From the NCBI GenBank assembly GCA_023390675.1, contig JAEWCK010000366.1, positions 1 through 9,790 on the forward strand: a DNA stretch of 9,790 bases. Direction: 5' to 3'. The DNA is from Pseudomonadota bacterium (GTDB lineage: Bacteria; Pseudomonadota; Alphaproteobacteria; Sphingomonadales; Sphingomonadaceae). The notes below the pieces were generated by a model. That model was given only the letters and a program-made list of their open reading frames with translations. It did no database searches and was not told the origin of the DNA. The translations under genes and the position numbers were made by a program. Positions 1-6,549 of this stretch are shown in pieces (within the stretch, counting starts at the first letter, position 1; the number at the start of each line of letters is the position of its first letter).

Positions 1-230
1 GCGCGGCTGCGATCATAGGCGGCGCGCGCTTCGGGAGGCGCGAGCCGCTTGAACGCCGCGTTGATCCTTGCAGCCTGCTCGGCAGCGTCCGGCGCGGTGC
101 TCGTGTCGGGGTGATATTTGCGCATGAGCGCCATCCACGCGGCGCGCACCACGACATCGTCGGCGCGCGGGCTCAGGCCGAGCACCTCATATGGATCGAT
201 ATCGACCGGGCCGTGCATGCGCCCCGACAT
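1..230 (-). CDS. J-domain (DnaJ-like) co-chaperone, 3' end cut by window edge
   Basis: This is a partial gene of 76 complete codons that runs off the left edge. The visible part is almost entirely a J domain. Helix I starts around DPYEVLGLSPRA (residues 12-23), helix II carries the basic face ending in MRKYH, and the invariant HPD loop is at residues 40-42. It is followed by a helix III-like INAAFKRLAPPEARAAYD. J domains stimulate the ATPase of Hsp70 (DnaK), and HPD is the essential contact. The domain is N-terminal, as in DnaJ and CbpA, but what follows it (Gly/Phe linker, membrane segment, client-binding domain) is outside the window, so the class cannot be set. The ATG at 228-230 directly follows an in-frame TAG. 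A second in-frame ATG (Met5) is possible, and neither has a strong Shine-Dalgarno. It lies 55 bp downstream of the small acidic gene on the same strand and is probably cotranscribed with it. Confidence 0.85.
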   Translation of the reverse strand, partial: MSGRMHGPVDIDPYEVLGLSPRADDVVVRAAWMALMRKYHPDTSTAPDAAEQAARINAAFKRLAPPEARAAYDRSR

Positions 231-285
231 CTATCAGGCGGCGAAAAGCCGGGGAAGCGCGTGCGGCCCCAATCGTTCCGCGGTC

Positions 286-534
286 TCAGAATCCGTGCGC
301 GTCGGCGTCGCCAGACTGGGGTGTCGGCTCGGTATAGGTCGGATGCCCTATCGGCGCGCTCGTCGTCGGCTCGCCCGAGCCGTCGTCGCCACGATTGGCG
401 CCCGTTTCGTCAAAGCTCTGCGCGCCCTGGCCGCCGCCGTCCTGATGGTCGTCGAGCGTCGAGGCGGGGACGTGGGCGTTGTGCGATTCGGTGCTCGAAT
501 CCGAGCCGAAAAGGGAGCTGAGCAGACCTGCCAT
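286..534 (-). CDS. Small acidic, probably disordered hypothetical protein (82 aa)
   Basis: I do not recognise a family. The 82-aa product starts with a short hydrophobic/amphipathic segment (MAGLLSSLFG). The rest is a low-complexity hydrophilic tail rich in Asp, Glu, Gly, Ser, Thr, Pro and His. By my count it has 13 acidic residues against one Arg, no Lys and no Cys, so it is strongly acidic and likely intrinsically disordered. The first ten residues are too short for a membrane span or a classical signal peptide, but could form an anchoring amphipathic helix. I chose the ATG at 532-534 because AGGAA sits about 9 nt upstream. The frame stays open for another 65 codons upstream, but that stretch contains the candidate promoter and leader hairpin and has unrelated composition. 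The J-domain gene lies 55 bp downstream, so the two may form one unit. The ribosome site and clear compositional bias favour a real gene, but function is unknown. Confidence 0.6.
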   Translation of the reverse strand: MAGLLSSLFGSDSSTESHNAHVPASTLDDHQDGGGQGAQSFDETGANRGDDGSGEPTTSAPIGHPTYTEPTPQSGDADAHGF

Positions 535-552
535 GGCGTTGTTCCTGAACAG

Positions 553-569
553 GCGGACGCTGTGTCCGC
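553..569 (-). other. Leader hairpin upstream of the small acidic gene
   Basis: A perfect 6-bp inverted repeat (GCGGAC / GTCCGC, loop of 5 nt) lies 18 nt upstream of the start codon at 534. If transcription starts from the candidate promoter at 583-608, the hairpin is inside a short 5' leader. It could affect mRNA stability or ribosome access. Such a short GC stem can also occur by chance in GC-rich DNA, so the role is inferred only. Confidence 0.3.
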
Positions 570-582
570 AGGGCCACAGTAA

Positions 583-608
583 AACCCCTTCGCGCACGTG
601 CCTGTTCC
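583..608 (-). promoter_or_regulatory. Candidate EcfG (general stress response) promoter
   Basis: Read on the minus strand, GGAAC (604-608) is followed after exactly 17 nt by GGTT (583-586). Alphaproteobacterial EcfG-type sigma factors recognise GGAAC, 16-17 nt, then CGTT. The -35 box is therefore exact and the -10 box matches 3 of 4. The implied start site near 575-578 gives a leader of about 40 nt before the ATG at 534. Control of the acidic protein and the J-domain co-chaperone would make sense for a stress regulon. This is inference from one degenerate motif. Confidence 0.35.
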
Positions 609-694
609 GTAGATCGCAGCAAATGTACCCGAAATGGAGGACAAGTGGCGTCTCGACGCGCACATTTTTCCCGAATGCGCCTCGACGGCACAGG

Positions 695-729
695 TTGTTG
701 CACAAGCGATACGAGTTGCAACGCAACAA
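695..729. repeat. Nested inverted repeats in the divergent intergenic region
   Basis: TTGTTGC (695-701) and GCAACAA (723-729) form a perfect 7-bp inverted repeat with a 21-nt gap. The right arm also pairs with a closer copy: GTTGC (715-719), AAC, GCAAC (723-727). The element lies between the divergently transcribed small-gene unit and the autotransporter gene, about 80-115 bp upstream of the latter's start. It could be a regulator binding site or an mRNA hairpin. No known operator is recognised. Confidence 0.3.
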
Positions 730-733
730 GAGC

Positions 734-761
734 TTGACGGCGCGTATAGAGGTAATAGCCT
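734..761 (+). promoter_or_regulatory. Weak sigma70-like promoter candidate for the autotransporter
   Basis: TTGACG at 734-739 is a good -35 box (5 of 6 to TTGACA). A 16-nt spacer leads to TAGCCT (756-761), which is a poor -10. The AT-rich stretches TATAGA (745-750) and TAATAG (753-758) are better -10 sequences but lie at wrong spacing for this -35. Alphaproteobacterial -10 boxes are often degenerate, so a promoter here is plausible, but its exact position is not settled by the sequence. Confidence 0.25.
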
Positions 762-770
762 GAAATTTCA
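761..770. repeat. 10-bp perfect palindrome TGAAATTTCA
   Basis: The palindrome sits 40 bp upstream of the autotransporter start, in a region that would be at or just after the transcription start. Half of it (ATTTCA) recurs at 803-808, next to the ribosome-binding site. An AT-rich palindrome stands out against the GC-rich background and could be an operator half-site pair. No regulator can be named. Confidence 0.25.
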
Positions 771-809
771 GGGAGTCGGTGGGGACGCTCTCATAAAAGG
801 GGATTTCAA

Positions 810-3800
810 ATGAAGTTCGTACGCAATTCGCGCGCCGTTCGGGCCGCGCTGCTGGCGTCTGCGGCCGGCATGAGCCTGTCTTGCGCCAGCACGGCCTTCG
901 CGCAGGATGTCGCTGGACCGGTGATCGACCGTCCGACGGGCGGCGAGCTGACCGCGCAGGACGATCGCCCGACGATCGCCGACACGGTCCGCTCGGCCCA
1001 GGATAACGGCCCCGATCAGACCGCGCCCGTCTCGGACATCCTGATCGCCAATCCGGGCACGCCGACCACGGCGCTCGATCCGAACAACGTTACCGGCGTC
1101 GGCCAGATGATCGTCGACGAGCAAAACGGGTTCATCGGCCTCTGCACCGGCACGCTGATCAATCCGCGTACCGTCATCTTCGCGGCGCACTGCGTCAACG
1201 AGCGGGCGGCGAACGCCTATGGCGAGAATTCGGGCGGCCAGCCGATCGCGTTCGGCTTCGGCAGCAACAACAACGCCGCGGGCGCGAGCGCGTTCGGCGG
1301 CTATCTGAGCGGCGCGACCAAGTATCAGACCAACATCGCGCGCAATCTCTACGACGTGAACTACGTCGCCTACAATCCGCTCTCGACCGAGCCAAACGCC
1401 GCGGGCTTCCTCTATGGCGATGTCGCGATGGCCTCGCTCGACACGCCGGCCAAGGGCGTGCCGACCTGGGCGCTGCTCTTCTCGCAGCTGCCCGCGCCGG
1501 CGACTGCCACGGCGGCGGGCTCGGGCTACCACGTGACGATCGAGGGCTATGGCAACAACGGCACCGGCCAGACTGGCGCCGCGCCGATCGACTATCGCCG
1601 CCGCATCGCCGAGAACATGATCGGCGGCCTCGCCTCGCTCGACGAGTTCGAGAATTTCCTGTTCGGCGGCAATTCGACGACCAACCCGCAGAATCTCTAC
1701 TGGATGGACTTCGACGACCCCCGGCGCGGCACGGCGTCGGCAAGCCCGTACGACTTCAACGCGTGGCGCGACAACGCGCTGCCCAAGGAAGGCATCACGT
1801 CGCAGGGCGATTCGGGCGGGCCGCTGATCCTCGACAACACCTATGCCAAACAGCTCGTCATCGGCGTGCTCTCGGGCGGCTATGACCGGTTCTTCAACGG
1901 CCAACCGGCCAACAGCTACGGCACCGCGAGCTTCTACCAGCCGCTCTATCTCTATTGGGACTGGGTCGCGGCCAACAATCCCTATCATTATGTCTCGTCG
2001 GTCGCCGGCAACGGCAACTGGACCGACCCGACGCACTGGGTGACCAACCTCGATCCCAATTACTACGTCATCAGCGGCACGAGCGCTGTGAACGGCGTTC
2101 CGAACAGTCCGGGCACGGGCAACACCAATACGCCGGGCTGGGGCCAGGCGTGCTTCCAGTCGGGTGGCGTCAGCGACTGCTACAATGTCGCGACCGGCAC
2201 CGAAACCGTCACCGCGACGCCGATCGGCCAGGCGACCGACGAGCCGGCGCTGCTTACAACCGGCGGCCTCACCGACGACAAGGGCAGCGTTTCGATCACC
2301 ACGCTCGACGGCCAGTCGAACCAGGTGCTGAGCAAGGAGAATGCCGAGCTCACGGCGCAGGGCGGCGGCGTGACCACGCTCGCGCTTCCTGCGGCGACGC
2401 TCGCCAACGGGCTGCCGGGCGCGACCAACTTCGTGCCCAACAACGACAACGGCAATCGCCTGACCAGCACCGCGCCGAAATATTTCGACGTGACGCTCGC
2501 AGCGGCGGGCACGACGACGCTCAGCTCGGCAGTGACGGTTGACCGCTTCGCCATGGCGGGCGGCAACGCGATGCTCGACATCACGGCCGCGGGTTCGCTC
2601 ACCAGCCTGATGGACGTCACGCAGGCGACCGGCACGATGCAGGTCAACGGCACGCTGACCACGCCCGAATATCTGATGATCACGGGCGGCCTCAACGGCA
2701 CCGGCACGATCAACGCGCCCTTTTTCACCAACATGGCGGGCACGATCGCGCCGGGCACGGCGGGCACGACCGGCACGCTGACCTTCAGAGGCAATCTGAT
2801 CCTGGCTTCGGCATCGACCTATCTGGTCGACTTGTCGAACACCGGAGCTTCGGACCTGATCCGCGTGCAGGCGACCACGTTCAACGGGGTCAATGCGACC
2901 AACGGCATCGCCAATATCGGCGGCCGGCTCGTGGTCAACTTCACCGACACGCTGCGCGCTGGACAGAACTGGACGGTTCTTTCCGCGCAGGGAGGGGTGA
3001 CCGGCACGTTCCAGTCCACCAACGCGATCAGCGCTATCCTGAGCCCGCGTCTGACCTACTTCCCAACTGCGGTGCAGCTCTCGATCGTCGCGGGCAGCTA
3101 TCGCGCCGTGATCGATGCGAACTCGGCGGTGCAGGCGAACTATGCGTCGCTCCTCGACCAGAACCGGGCGGTCGGCGCCTACGACGCGATCTACGGACCG
3201 CTCGACTTGCAGAACGCCGCGACGATCCGCTCGACGCTCGAAGGGCTCGCGCCGACCACCGAAACCACGGTGCGCGGACTCGGCACGGCGATGGTCGATT
3301 CGACTTCGGGGATGATCCGCGATCGCCTCGAGACGCTCGATCCGCGTTCGTCGGGCGGCACGGTGGCGCGAATCGGGCAGCCGATGCGTGTCGCCTCGAC
3401 CGCGCTCGTCGACACGTCGAACCTCGCCGCGCCGCGCATGCTCGGCGGCAACGAGCAGGCAACGGTCGAGGAGGGCGCGCTGCCCGAGAATCTGAGCGCG
3501 TTCATTGGCGGCGGTTACGTCGACGGAGACAGCGCGCCGATGCCGGCCGCGATCGCCACCGGGCGCGACAATTTCGACGGTTGGTATATCGCCGGCGGCG
3601 TCGAGGCGCTGCTCGACGACGAGAGCGCGATCGGCTTCGCGATGTCGTACGCCAAGATGGACAGCGACGGCGCCGTCGCGGCCCATTCGGCAGCCGCGGA
3701 CCTGCTGCAGTACACGCTCTACGGCAAGTACCAGGCCGCGAGTGGCTTCACGCTCGATACGCAGATGAGCTTCGGCCTGCTCGACAGCAGGACGCGGCGC

Positions 3801-4316
3801 ACGGTGTCGTTCGTCGGGAACAACTACACGCTCCGCGCGGACGACAATGCGCTTGCCTTCACGAGCGAAGCGGGGCTGGGCTACAAGTTCGACCTCGGCT
3901 CCATCGCCGTGAAGCCGCGGGTGGCTTGGCGCACGACCTTCATCGATTTCTCGCGGACGCGGGAATATGGCGGGCCGGTCGCGCTCAACTATGATCGCAA
4001 GCCGGTGAACAGCTCGCAGCTGCGTGGGGGCCTGACGCTTTCCGGGTCAGGCATGCGGGTGAAGCCGTTCGTGACGGGCACCTATGTCCACGACTTCGGC
4101 GATCGTCCGTCGCTCTTCTCGGCCAATTTCGTCGGTTCGATCTCGCCGGGCGCGCTGTTCCGGCTGAGCTCGCAGGACCGCGAATGGGCGGAAGTCGGTG
4201 GCGGCCTGACGGTCAACACCGGTTCGGTCGACCTTTCGGTCGCCGGCGAGACCACCGTGTGGCGCGACGACGTTTCGAGCCGCAGCATCCGCGGTTCGAT
4301 CGGCTTCCACTTCTAA
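810..4316 (+). CDS. Secreted autotransporter with trypsin-like serine protease domain
   Basis: The 1168-aa product is a type V (autotransporter) secretion protein. Residues 1-31 are a Sec signal peptide with a basic N-region, a hydrophobic core and likely cleavage after AFA. Residues about 95-390 form a chymotrypsin/trypsin-like protease. The triad is His127 in AAHC, probably Asp204 in GDVAMASLD, and Ser335 in GDSGGPL. Cys112 and Cys128 are placed to form the usual disulfide next to His. The Asp-Ser interval is long (about 130 residues), suggesting inserted loops. Residues about 395-760 are a Gly/Thr/Ala/Asn-rich beta passenger with GTINAP/GTIAPG elements like autotransporter passenger repeats. 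A second cysteine pair is at 448/457. Residues about 765-850 are a helical linker, and about 890-1168 the 12-strand-type barrel ending ...GFHF with the terminal aromatic used for outer-membrane assembly. AGGGGA lies 6 nt before the ATG. It is a single-gene unit ended by the hairpin at 4338-4374. Substrate is unknown. The family call is firm. Confidence 0.93.
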   Translation: MKFVRNSRAVRAALLASAAGMSLSCASTAFAQDVAGPVIDRPTGGELTAQDDRPTIADTVRSAQDNGPDQTAPVSDILIANPGTPTTALDPNNVTGVGQMIVDEQNGFIGLCTGTLINPRTVIFAAHCVNERAANAYGENSGGQPIAFGFGSNNNAAGASAFGGYLSGATKYQTNIARNLYDVNYVAYNPLSTEPNAAGFLYGDVAMASLDTPAKGVPTWALLFSQLPAPATATAAGSGYHVTIEGYGNNGTGQTGAAPIDYRRRIAENMIGGLASLDEFENFLFGGNSTTNPQNLYWMDFDDPRRGTASASPYDFNAWRDNALPKEGITSQGDSGGPLILDNTYAKQLVIGVLSGGYDRFFNGQPANSYGTASFYQPLYLYWDWVAANNPYHYVSSVAGNGNWTDPTHWVTNLDPNYYVISGTSAVNGVPNSPGTGNTNTPGWGQACFQSGGVSDCYNVATGTETVTATPIGQATDEPALLTTGGLTDDKGSVSITTLDGQSNQVLSKENAELTAQGGGVTTLALPAATLANGLPGATNFVPNNDNGNRLTSTAPKYFDVTLAAAGTTTLSSAVTVDRFAMAGGNAMLDITAAGSLTSLMDVTQATGTMQVNGTLTTPEYLMITGGLNGTGTINAPFFTNMAGTIAPGTAGTTGTLTFRGNLILASASTYLVDLSNTGASDLIRVQATTFNGVNATNGIANIGGRLVVNFTDTLRAGQNWTVLSAQGGVTGTFQSTNAISAILSPRLTYFPTAVQLSIVAGSYRAVIDANSAVQANYASLLDQNRAVGAYDAIYGPLDLQNAATIRSTLEGLAPTTETTVRGLGTAMVDSTSGMIRDRLETLDPRSSGGTVARIGQPMRVASTALVDTSNLAAPRMLGGNEQATVEEGALPENLSAFIGGGYVDGDSAPMPAAIATGRDNFDGWYIAGGVEALLDDESAIGFAMSYAKMDSDGAVAAHSAAADLLQYTLYGKYQAASGFTLDTQMSFGLLDSRTRRTVSFVGNNYTLRADDNALAFTSEAGLGYKFDLGSIAVKPRVAWRTTFIDFSRTREYGGPVALNYDRKPVNSSQLRGGLTLSGSGMRVKPFVTGTYVHDFGDRPSLFSANFVGSISPGALFRLSSQDREWAEVGGGLTVNTGSVDLSVAGETTVWRDDVSSRSIRGSIGFHF

Positions 4317-4337
4317 GGGAGAAGCCGCGACACGAGA

Positions 4338-4374
4338 CCGGGGAGGCCGCCTTCGCAAGAGGCGGCTTTCCCGG
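4338..4374. terminator. Strong stem-loop between convergent genes (bidirectional terminator)
   Basis: Bases 4338-4352 pair with 4360-4374 in a continuous 15-bp stem containing two G-T wobbles, with a 7-nt loop (TCGCAAG). The stem starts 22 nt after the autotransporter stop codon and lies 28 nt beyond the epimerase stop on the other strand. There is no long T tract on either side; only short CCTTGT follows on the plus strand. It may therefore act as an imperfect intrinsic terminator or as a 3'-end stabiliser for both transcripts. It fits the convergent layout. Confidence 0.7.
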
Positions 4375-4401
4375 CCTTGTCATATCGGCGAAGGCGAAGG
4401 C

Positions 4402-5400
4402 TCAGCGCGCGTAGTGCGCGCGATACCAGTCGACGAACGCGGGAACGCCGACGCTTGGCGGCGTCGACGGGGCATAGCCCGTCAGCTGCCGGAGCAGCGC
4501 CGACGAGGCCTCGGTCGCGGGAACGTCGCCCGCCTGCATAGGCAGGAAATGCTTGATCGCCTCGCATCCGAGCGCAGCCTCGATCGCGGCGATATAGTCC
4601 ATCAGCGCCGTCTGCCGGCCCGCGCCGATATTAACGATCCGGAATGGCGCGACCGGCGACAGGCTGTCGCCCTCGACCGGCTCCGCGCCCGGCACTGCGT
4701 CGGCGAGGCGGACGATCGCCTCGGCGAGATCGTCGATGAAGGTAAAGTCGCGCGCCATCGCCCCGTCGTTGAACACTTCGATCGGCTCACCGGCAAGGAT
4801 CGCGCGCGTGAACTTGAACAGCGCCATGTCGGGCCGGCCCCACGGCCCATAGACCGTGAAGAAGCGAAAGAAGGTCATCGGCGTGCGATAGAGATGCGCG
4901 TAGCTGTGCCCCATCAGCTCACCCGCGCCCTTGGTCGCGGCATAGAAGCTCATCGGCGACGCAGTGCGCTGCGTCTCGGTGAAGGGCATGTCGGTATTCG
5001 CGCCGTAGACCGAGCTCGTCGAGGCGGCGAGCAGATGCCGGACCGGATGGCGGCGCGCGAGTTCGAGCACGTTGAACGTGCCTACGAGGTTGGCCGAGAC
5101 ATAGGTCTCGGGCGCGTCGATCGAATATCGTACCCCGGCCTGAGCGGCGAGGTGGATGACCGTATCGGGCCGGAATTCGGCCCAGGCCGCGCCGAAGGCC
5201 GCCATGTCGTCGATCGAGAGGCGCTCGACGCGGAAATCGGGATGATTGGCGAGAACCGCGTTGCGCGCTTCCTTGAGCGCGGGATCGTAATAATCGCTGA
5301 AATTATCGACGCCAAGCACGGTCGCGCCGGCCTGGAGCAGCCGGCTTGCGGTGTGGAAGCCGATGAAGCCGGCCGAACCGGTCACGAGGACGCGTGTCAT
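4402..5400 (-). CDS. NAD-dependent epimerase, UDP-glucuronate 4-epimerase type
   Basis: This 332-aa protein is an extended short-chain dehydrogenase/reductase. The Rossmann motif is G8xxG11xxG14 in VTGSAGFIG. Catalytic residues are Ser/Thr around 127-130 (STSSVYG) and Y153xxxK157. NFSDYYDPALKEAR (33-46) and RFFTVYGPWGRPDMA (179-193) are hallmarks of the UDP-glucuronate 4-epimerase branch, which interconverts UDP-glucuronate and UDP-galacturonate for capsule, exopolysaccharide or LPS. Length matches the family (about 335 aa). The frame extends 60 codons upstream, but the start at 5398-5400 is set by the first beta strand of the Rossmann fold (MTRVLVTG) and by GGAG about 8 nt upstream. The gene lies 37 nt downstream of the MoeB-like gene and is the last of the operon. 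No glycosyltransferase is visible beside it, so the polysaccharide it serves is not shown here. Exact substrate is inferred from motifs; a related UDP-sugar epimerase remains possible. Confidence 0.88.
   Translation of the reverse strand: MTRVLVTGSAGFIGFHTASRLLQAGATVLGVDNFSDYYDPALKEARNAVLANHPDFRVERLSIDDMAAFGAAWAEFRPDTVIHLAAQAGVRYSIDAPETYVSANLVGTFNVLELARRHPVRHLLAASTSSVYGANTDMPFTETQRTASPMSFYAATKGAGELMGHSYAHLYRTPMTFFRFFTVYGPWGRPDMALFKFTRAILAGEPIEVFNDGAMARDFTFIDDLAEAIVRLADAVPGAEPVEGDSLSPVAPFRIVNIGAGRQTALMDYIAAIEAALGCEAIKHFLPMQAGDVPATEASSALLRQLTGYAPSTPPSVGVPAFVDWYRAHYAR
4405..4421 (-). repeat. Short GC hairpin at the 3' end of the epimerase gene
   Basis: GCGCGC / GCGCGC with a 5-nt loop forms a perfect 6-bp stem over the last codons of the epimerase, ending directly before its stop codon. 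It is inside coding sequence and has no T tract. It may add to 3'-end stability together with the larger hairpin downstream, or be chance in GC-rich DNA. Confidence 0.3.
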
Positions 5401-5437
5401 GTCCGGCTCCGTGGCGCAAGCGCGAACGGCTGTCCAG

Positions 5438-6190
5438 TCAGCGTCGGCAAGCGGGGCAGCCGGGGTCCTTCGGCAGCGCGAGCGTGCGAAAGCGAAGCGC
5501 GAGCGCGTCGACGAGGAGGAGCCTGGCGGCGCTATCCTCACCAAAGGGGACGATCGAGCGGATCGCCTCGAGCGCGGCAAGGCTGCCCATCACGCCGGTG
5601 AGGGCGCCGAGCACGCCCTGTTCGGCGCAGCTGATGCCTTCGCGCGACGGATCCTGCCCGACGAAGCAGCGATAGCAGGGCTTGTCCGCCTCCCAGCCGC
5701 GGTACACGCCGAGCTGGCCTTCGAATTCGGAGACAGCCGCGGAGACGAGAGGGATGCGCAGGTCGAGTGCCGCGTCGGCTACCGCGAGGCGCGTTTCGAA
5801 ATTGTCGCAGCCGTCCACGACCACGTCGTGCGCTTCGAGCAGATTGTGGACGCTATGGCGATCGATGTGCCGCTCGACGCCGACGACATGCACATGCGGG
5901 TTTAGCGCCTCGACGCGCGCGGCGGCGACGCTGGCCTTGGCTTGACCGCGATCGGCGGTGACGTACAGCGTCTGGCGCTGGAGGTTGGAGAGATCGACGC
6001 AGTCGTCGTCCACGATGGTCAGGCGCCCGACACCGGCGGCCGCGAGATACTGGATCACCGGCGAGCCGATCCCGCCGGCCCCGATGATAATGACGCTCGC
6101 GGCCTTCAGCCGCGCCTGGCCGCCGCCGCCGATTTCGCGCAGCACGATATGGCGGGCATAGCGTTCGAGCTCGGCGTCGCTCAGCGTCAT
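5438..6190 (-). CDS. HesA/MoeB/ThiF-family E1-like adenylyltransferase
   Basis: This 250-aa cytoplasmic enzyme activates a ubiquitin-like sulfur carrier (MoaD, ThiS or similar) by adenylating its C-terminal glycine. Features seen: the N-terminal RYARHIVLREIGGGGQ signature (10-25), nucleotide loop GAGGIGS (37-43), Arg72 in NLQRQ, and Asp129 in DGCDN for Mg-ATP. Two CxxC pairs (172/175 and 245/248) bind structural zinc. Cys188 in ISCAEQGVLG is at the position of the ThiF persulfide cysteine. Length equals plain MoeB/ThiF (about 250 aa), and there is no C-terminal rhodanese domain. The motifs do not cleanly separate molybdopterin from thiamine service, and no moa or thi gene is adjacent; MoeB is the commoner annotation. 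The ATG at 6188-6190 overlaps the stop of the upstream gene in an ATGA and lacks a clear Shine-Dalgarno, so translational coupling is likely. The frame is open further upstream, but that stretch is the shadow of the neighbouring gene. Confidence 0.9.
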   Translation of the reverse strand: MTLSDAELERYARHIVLREIGGGGQARLKAASVIIIGAGGIGSPVIQYLAAAGVGRLTIVDDDCVDLSNLQRQTLYVTADRGQAKASVAAARVEALNPHVHVVGVERHIDRHSVHNLLEAHDVVVDGCDNFETRLAVADAALDLRIPLVSAAVSEFEGQLGVYRGWEADKPCYRCFVGQDPSREGISCAEQGVLGALTGVMGSLAALEAIRSIVPFGEDSAARLLLVDALALRFRTLALPKDPGCPACRR

Positions 6191-6549
6191 TTGCCGACGG
6201 GGAAGGTCAGGCTGGTCCGGTACCATTGCTCGCCCGGATTCTGCCGGGGGAGCAGGTTGTTGCGCGCGAAGCCGGCGACGAGCGCGGCGGCATATTGCTC
6301 GACCGTGGGGCACTGGATTGCGCGGGGCACGGTGGTGCGGATGCCGTTGGTCTCGTCGACCAGCACCGCGACGTCTACGCGCAGGGCGCCGCCATCGGCC
6401 TTGCACTTGCGCGTTCGCACTTCGCGTTCGACGAACGACTGGATGTCTGGCGTGACGATCGGCGGCGCGCGATAGGGGAGTGCCGGGAGCGCATCCCAAT
6501 TTATCGGAGCCCCCTGGGCCACTGCGATCAGGGCAAGGCCGGCGATCAT
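6187..6549 (-). CDS. Exported 120-aa orphan protein, possible TonB-C-like fold
   Basis: I do not recognise a named family. The N-terminus is a short hydrophobic segment (IAGLALIAVA) followed by AQG-APINW, which fits a brief Sec signal peptide cleaved near residue 13, so the mature protein would be periplasmic. A Pro-rich linker (about 21-34) leads to a compact region with only two cysteines (49 and 80), which could form one disulfide. The C-terminal part (about 56-118) alternates hydrophobic strands and a helix: VDVAVLVDE, then EQYAAALVAGFARNNLLP, then WYRTSLTFPV. This strand-helix-strand order resembles the TonB C-terminal-type fold of small sphingomonad periplasmic proteins, but the match is impressionistic. 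The gene overlaps dut by 4 nt upstream and the MoeB-like gene by 4 nt downstream, both as ATGA. That placement and the composition strongly support a real gene. The function is unknown. Confidence 0.82.
   Translation of the reverse strand: MIAGLALIAVAQGAPINWDALPALPYRAPPIVTPDIQSFVEREVRTRKCKADGGALRVDVAVLVDETNGIRTTVPRAIQCPTVEQYAAALVAGFARNNLLPRQNPGEQWYRTSLTFPVGK

Noticed and set aside
118..582. Plus-strand open frames of 136-154 aa over the J-domain and acidic-protein genes
   Set aside because: They are Arg/Ala-rich shadows opposite an intact J domain with its HPD motif and show no plausible ribosome site or domain.
535..729. N-terminal extension of the small acidic protein to 147 aa
   Set aside because: The extra 65 residues are compositionally unrelated, contain the candidate promoter and leader hairpin, and the internal ATG at 534 has a good Shine-Dalgarno.
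768..3686. Long minus-strand open frame (972 aa) opposite the autotransporter
   Set aside because: It is in codon register with a clearly real gene, lacks any motif and is Arg-rich shadow sequence. It is open only because the sense gene avoids TTA, CTA and TCA codons.
4414..5601. 395-aa plus-strand open frame opposite the epimerase and the end of the MoeB-like gene
   Set aside because: Same codon-register effect. The minus strand encodes complete, motif-bearing enzymes, while this frame has none.
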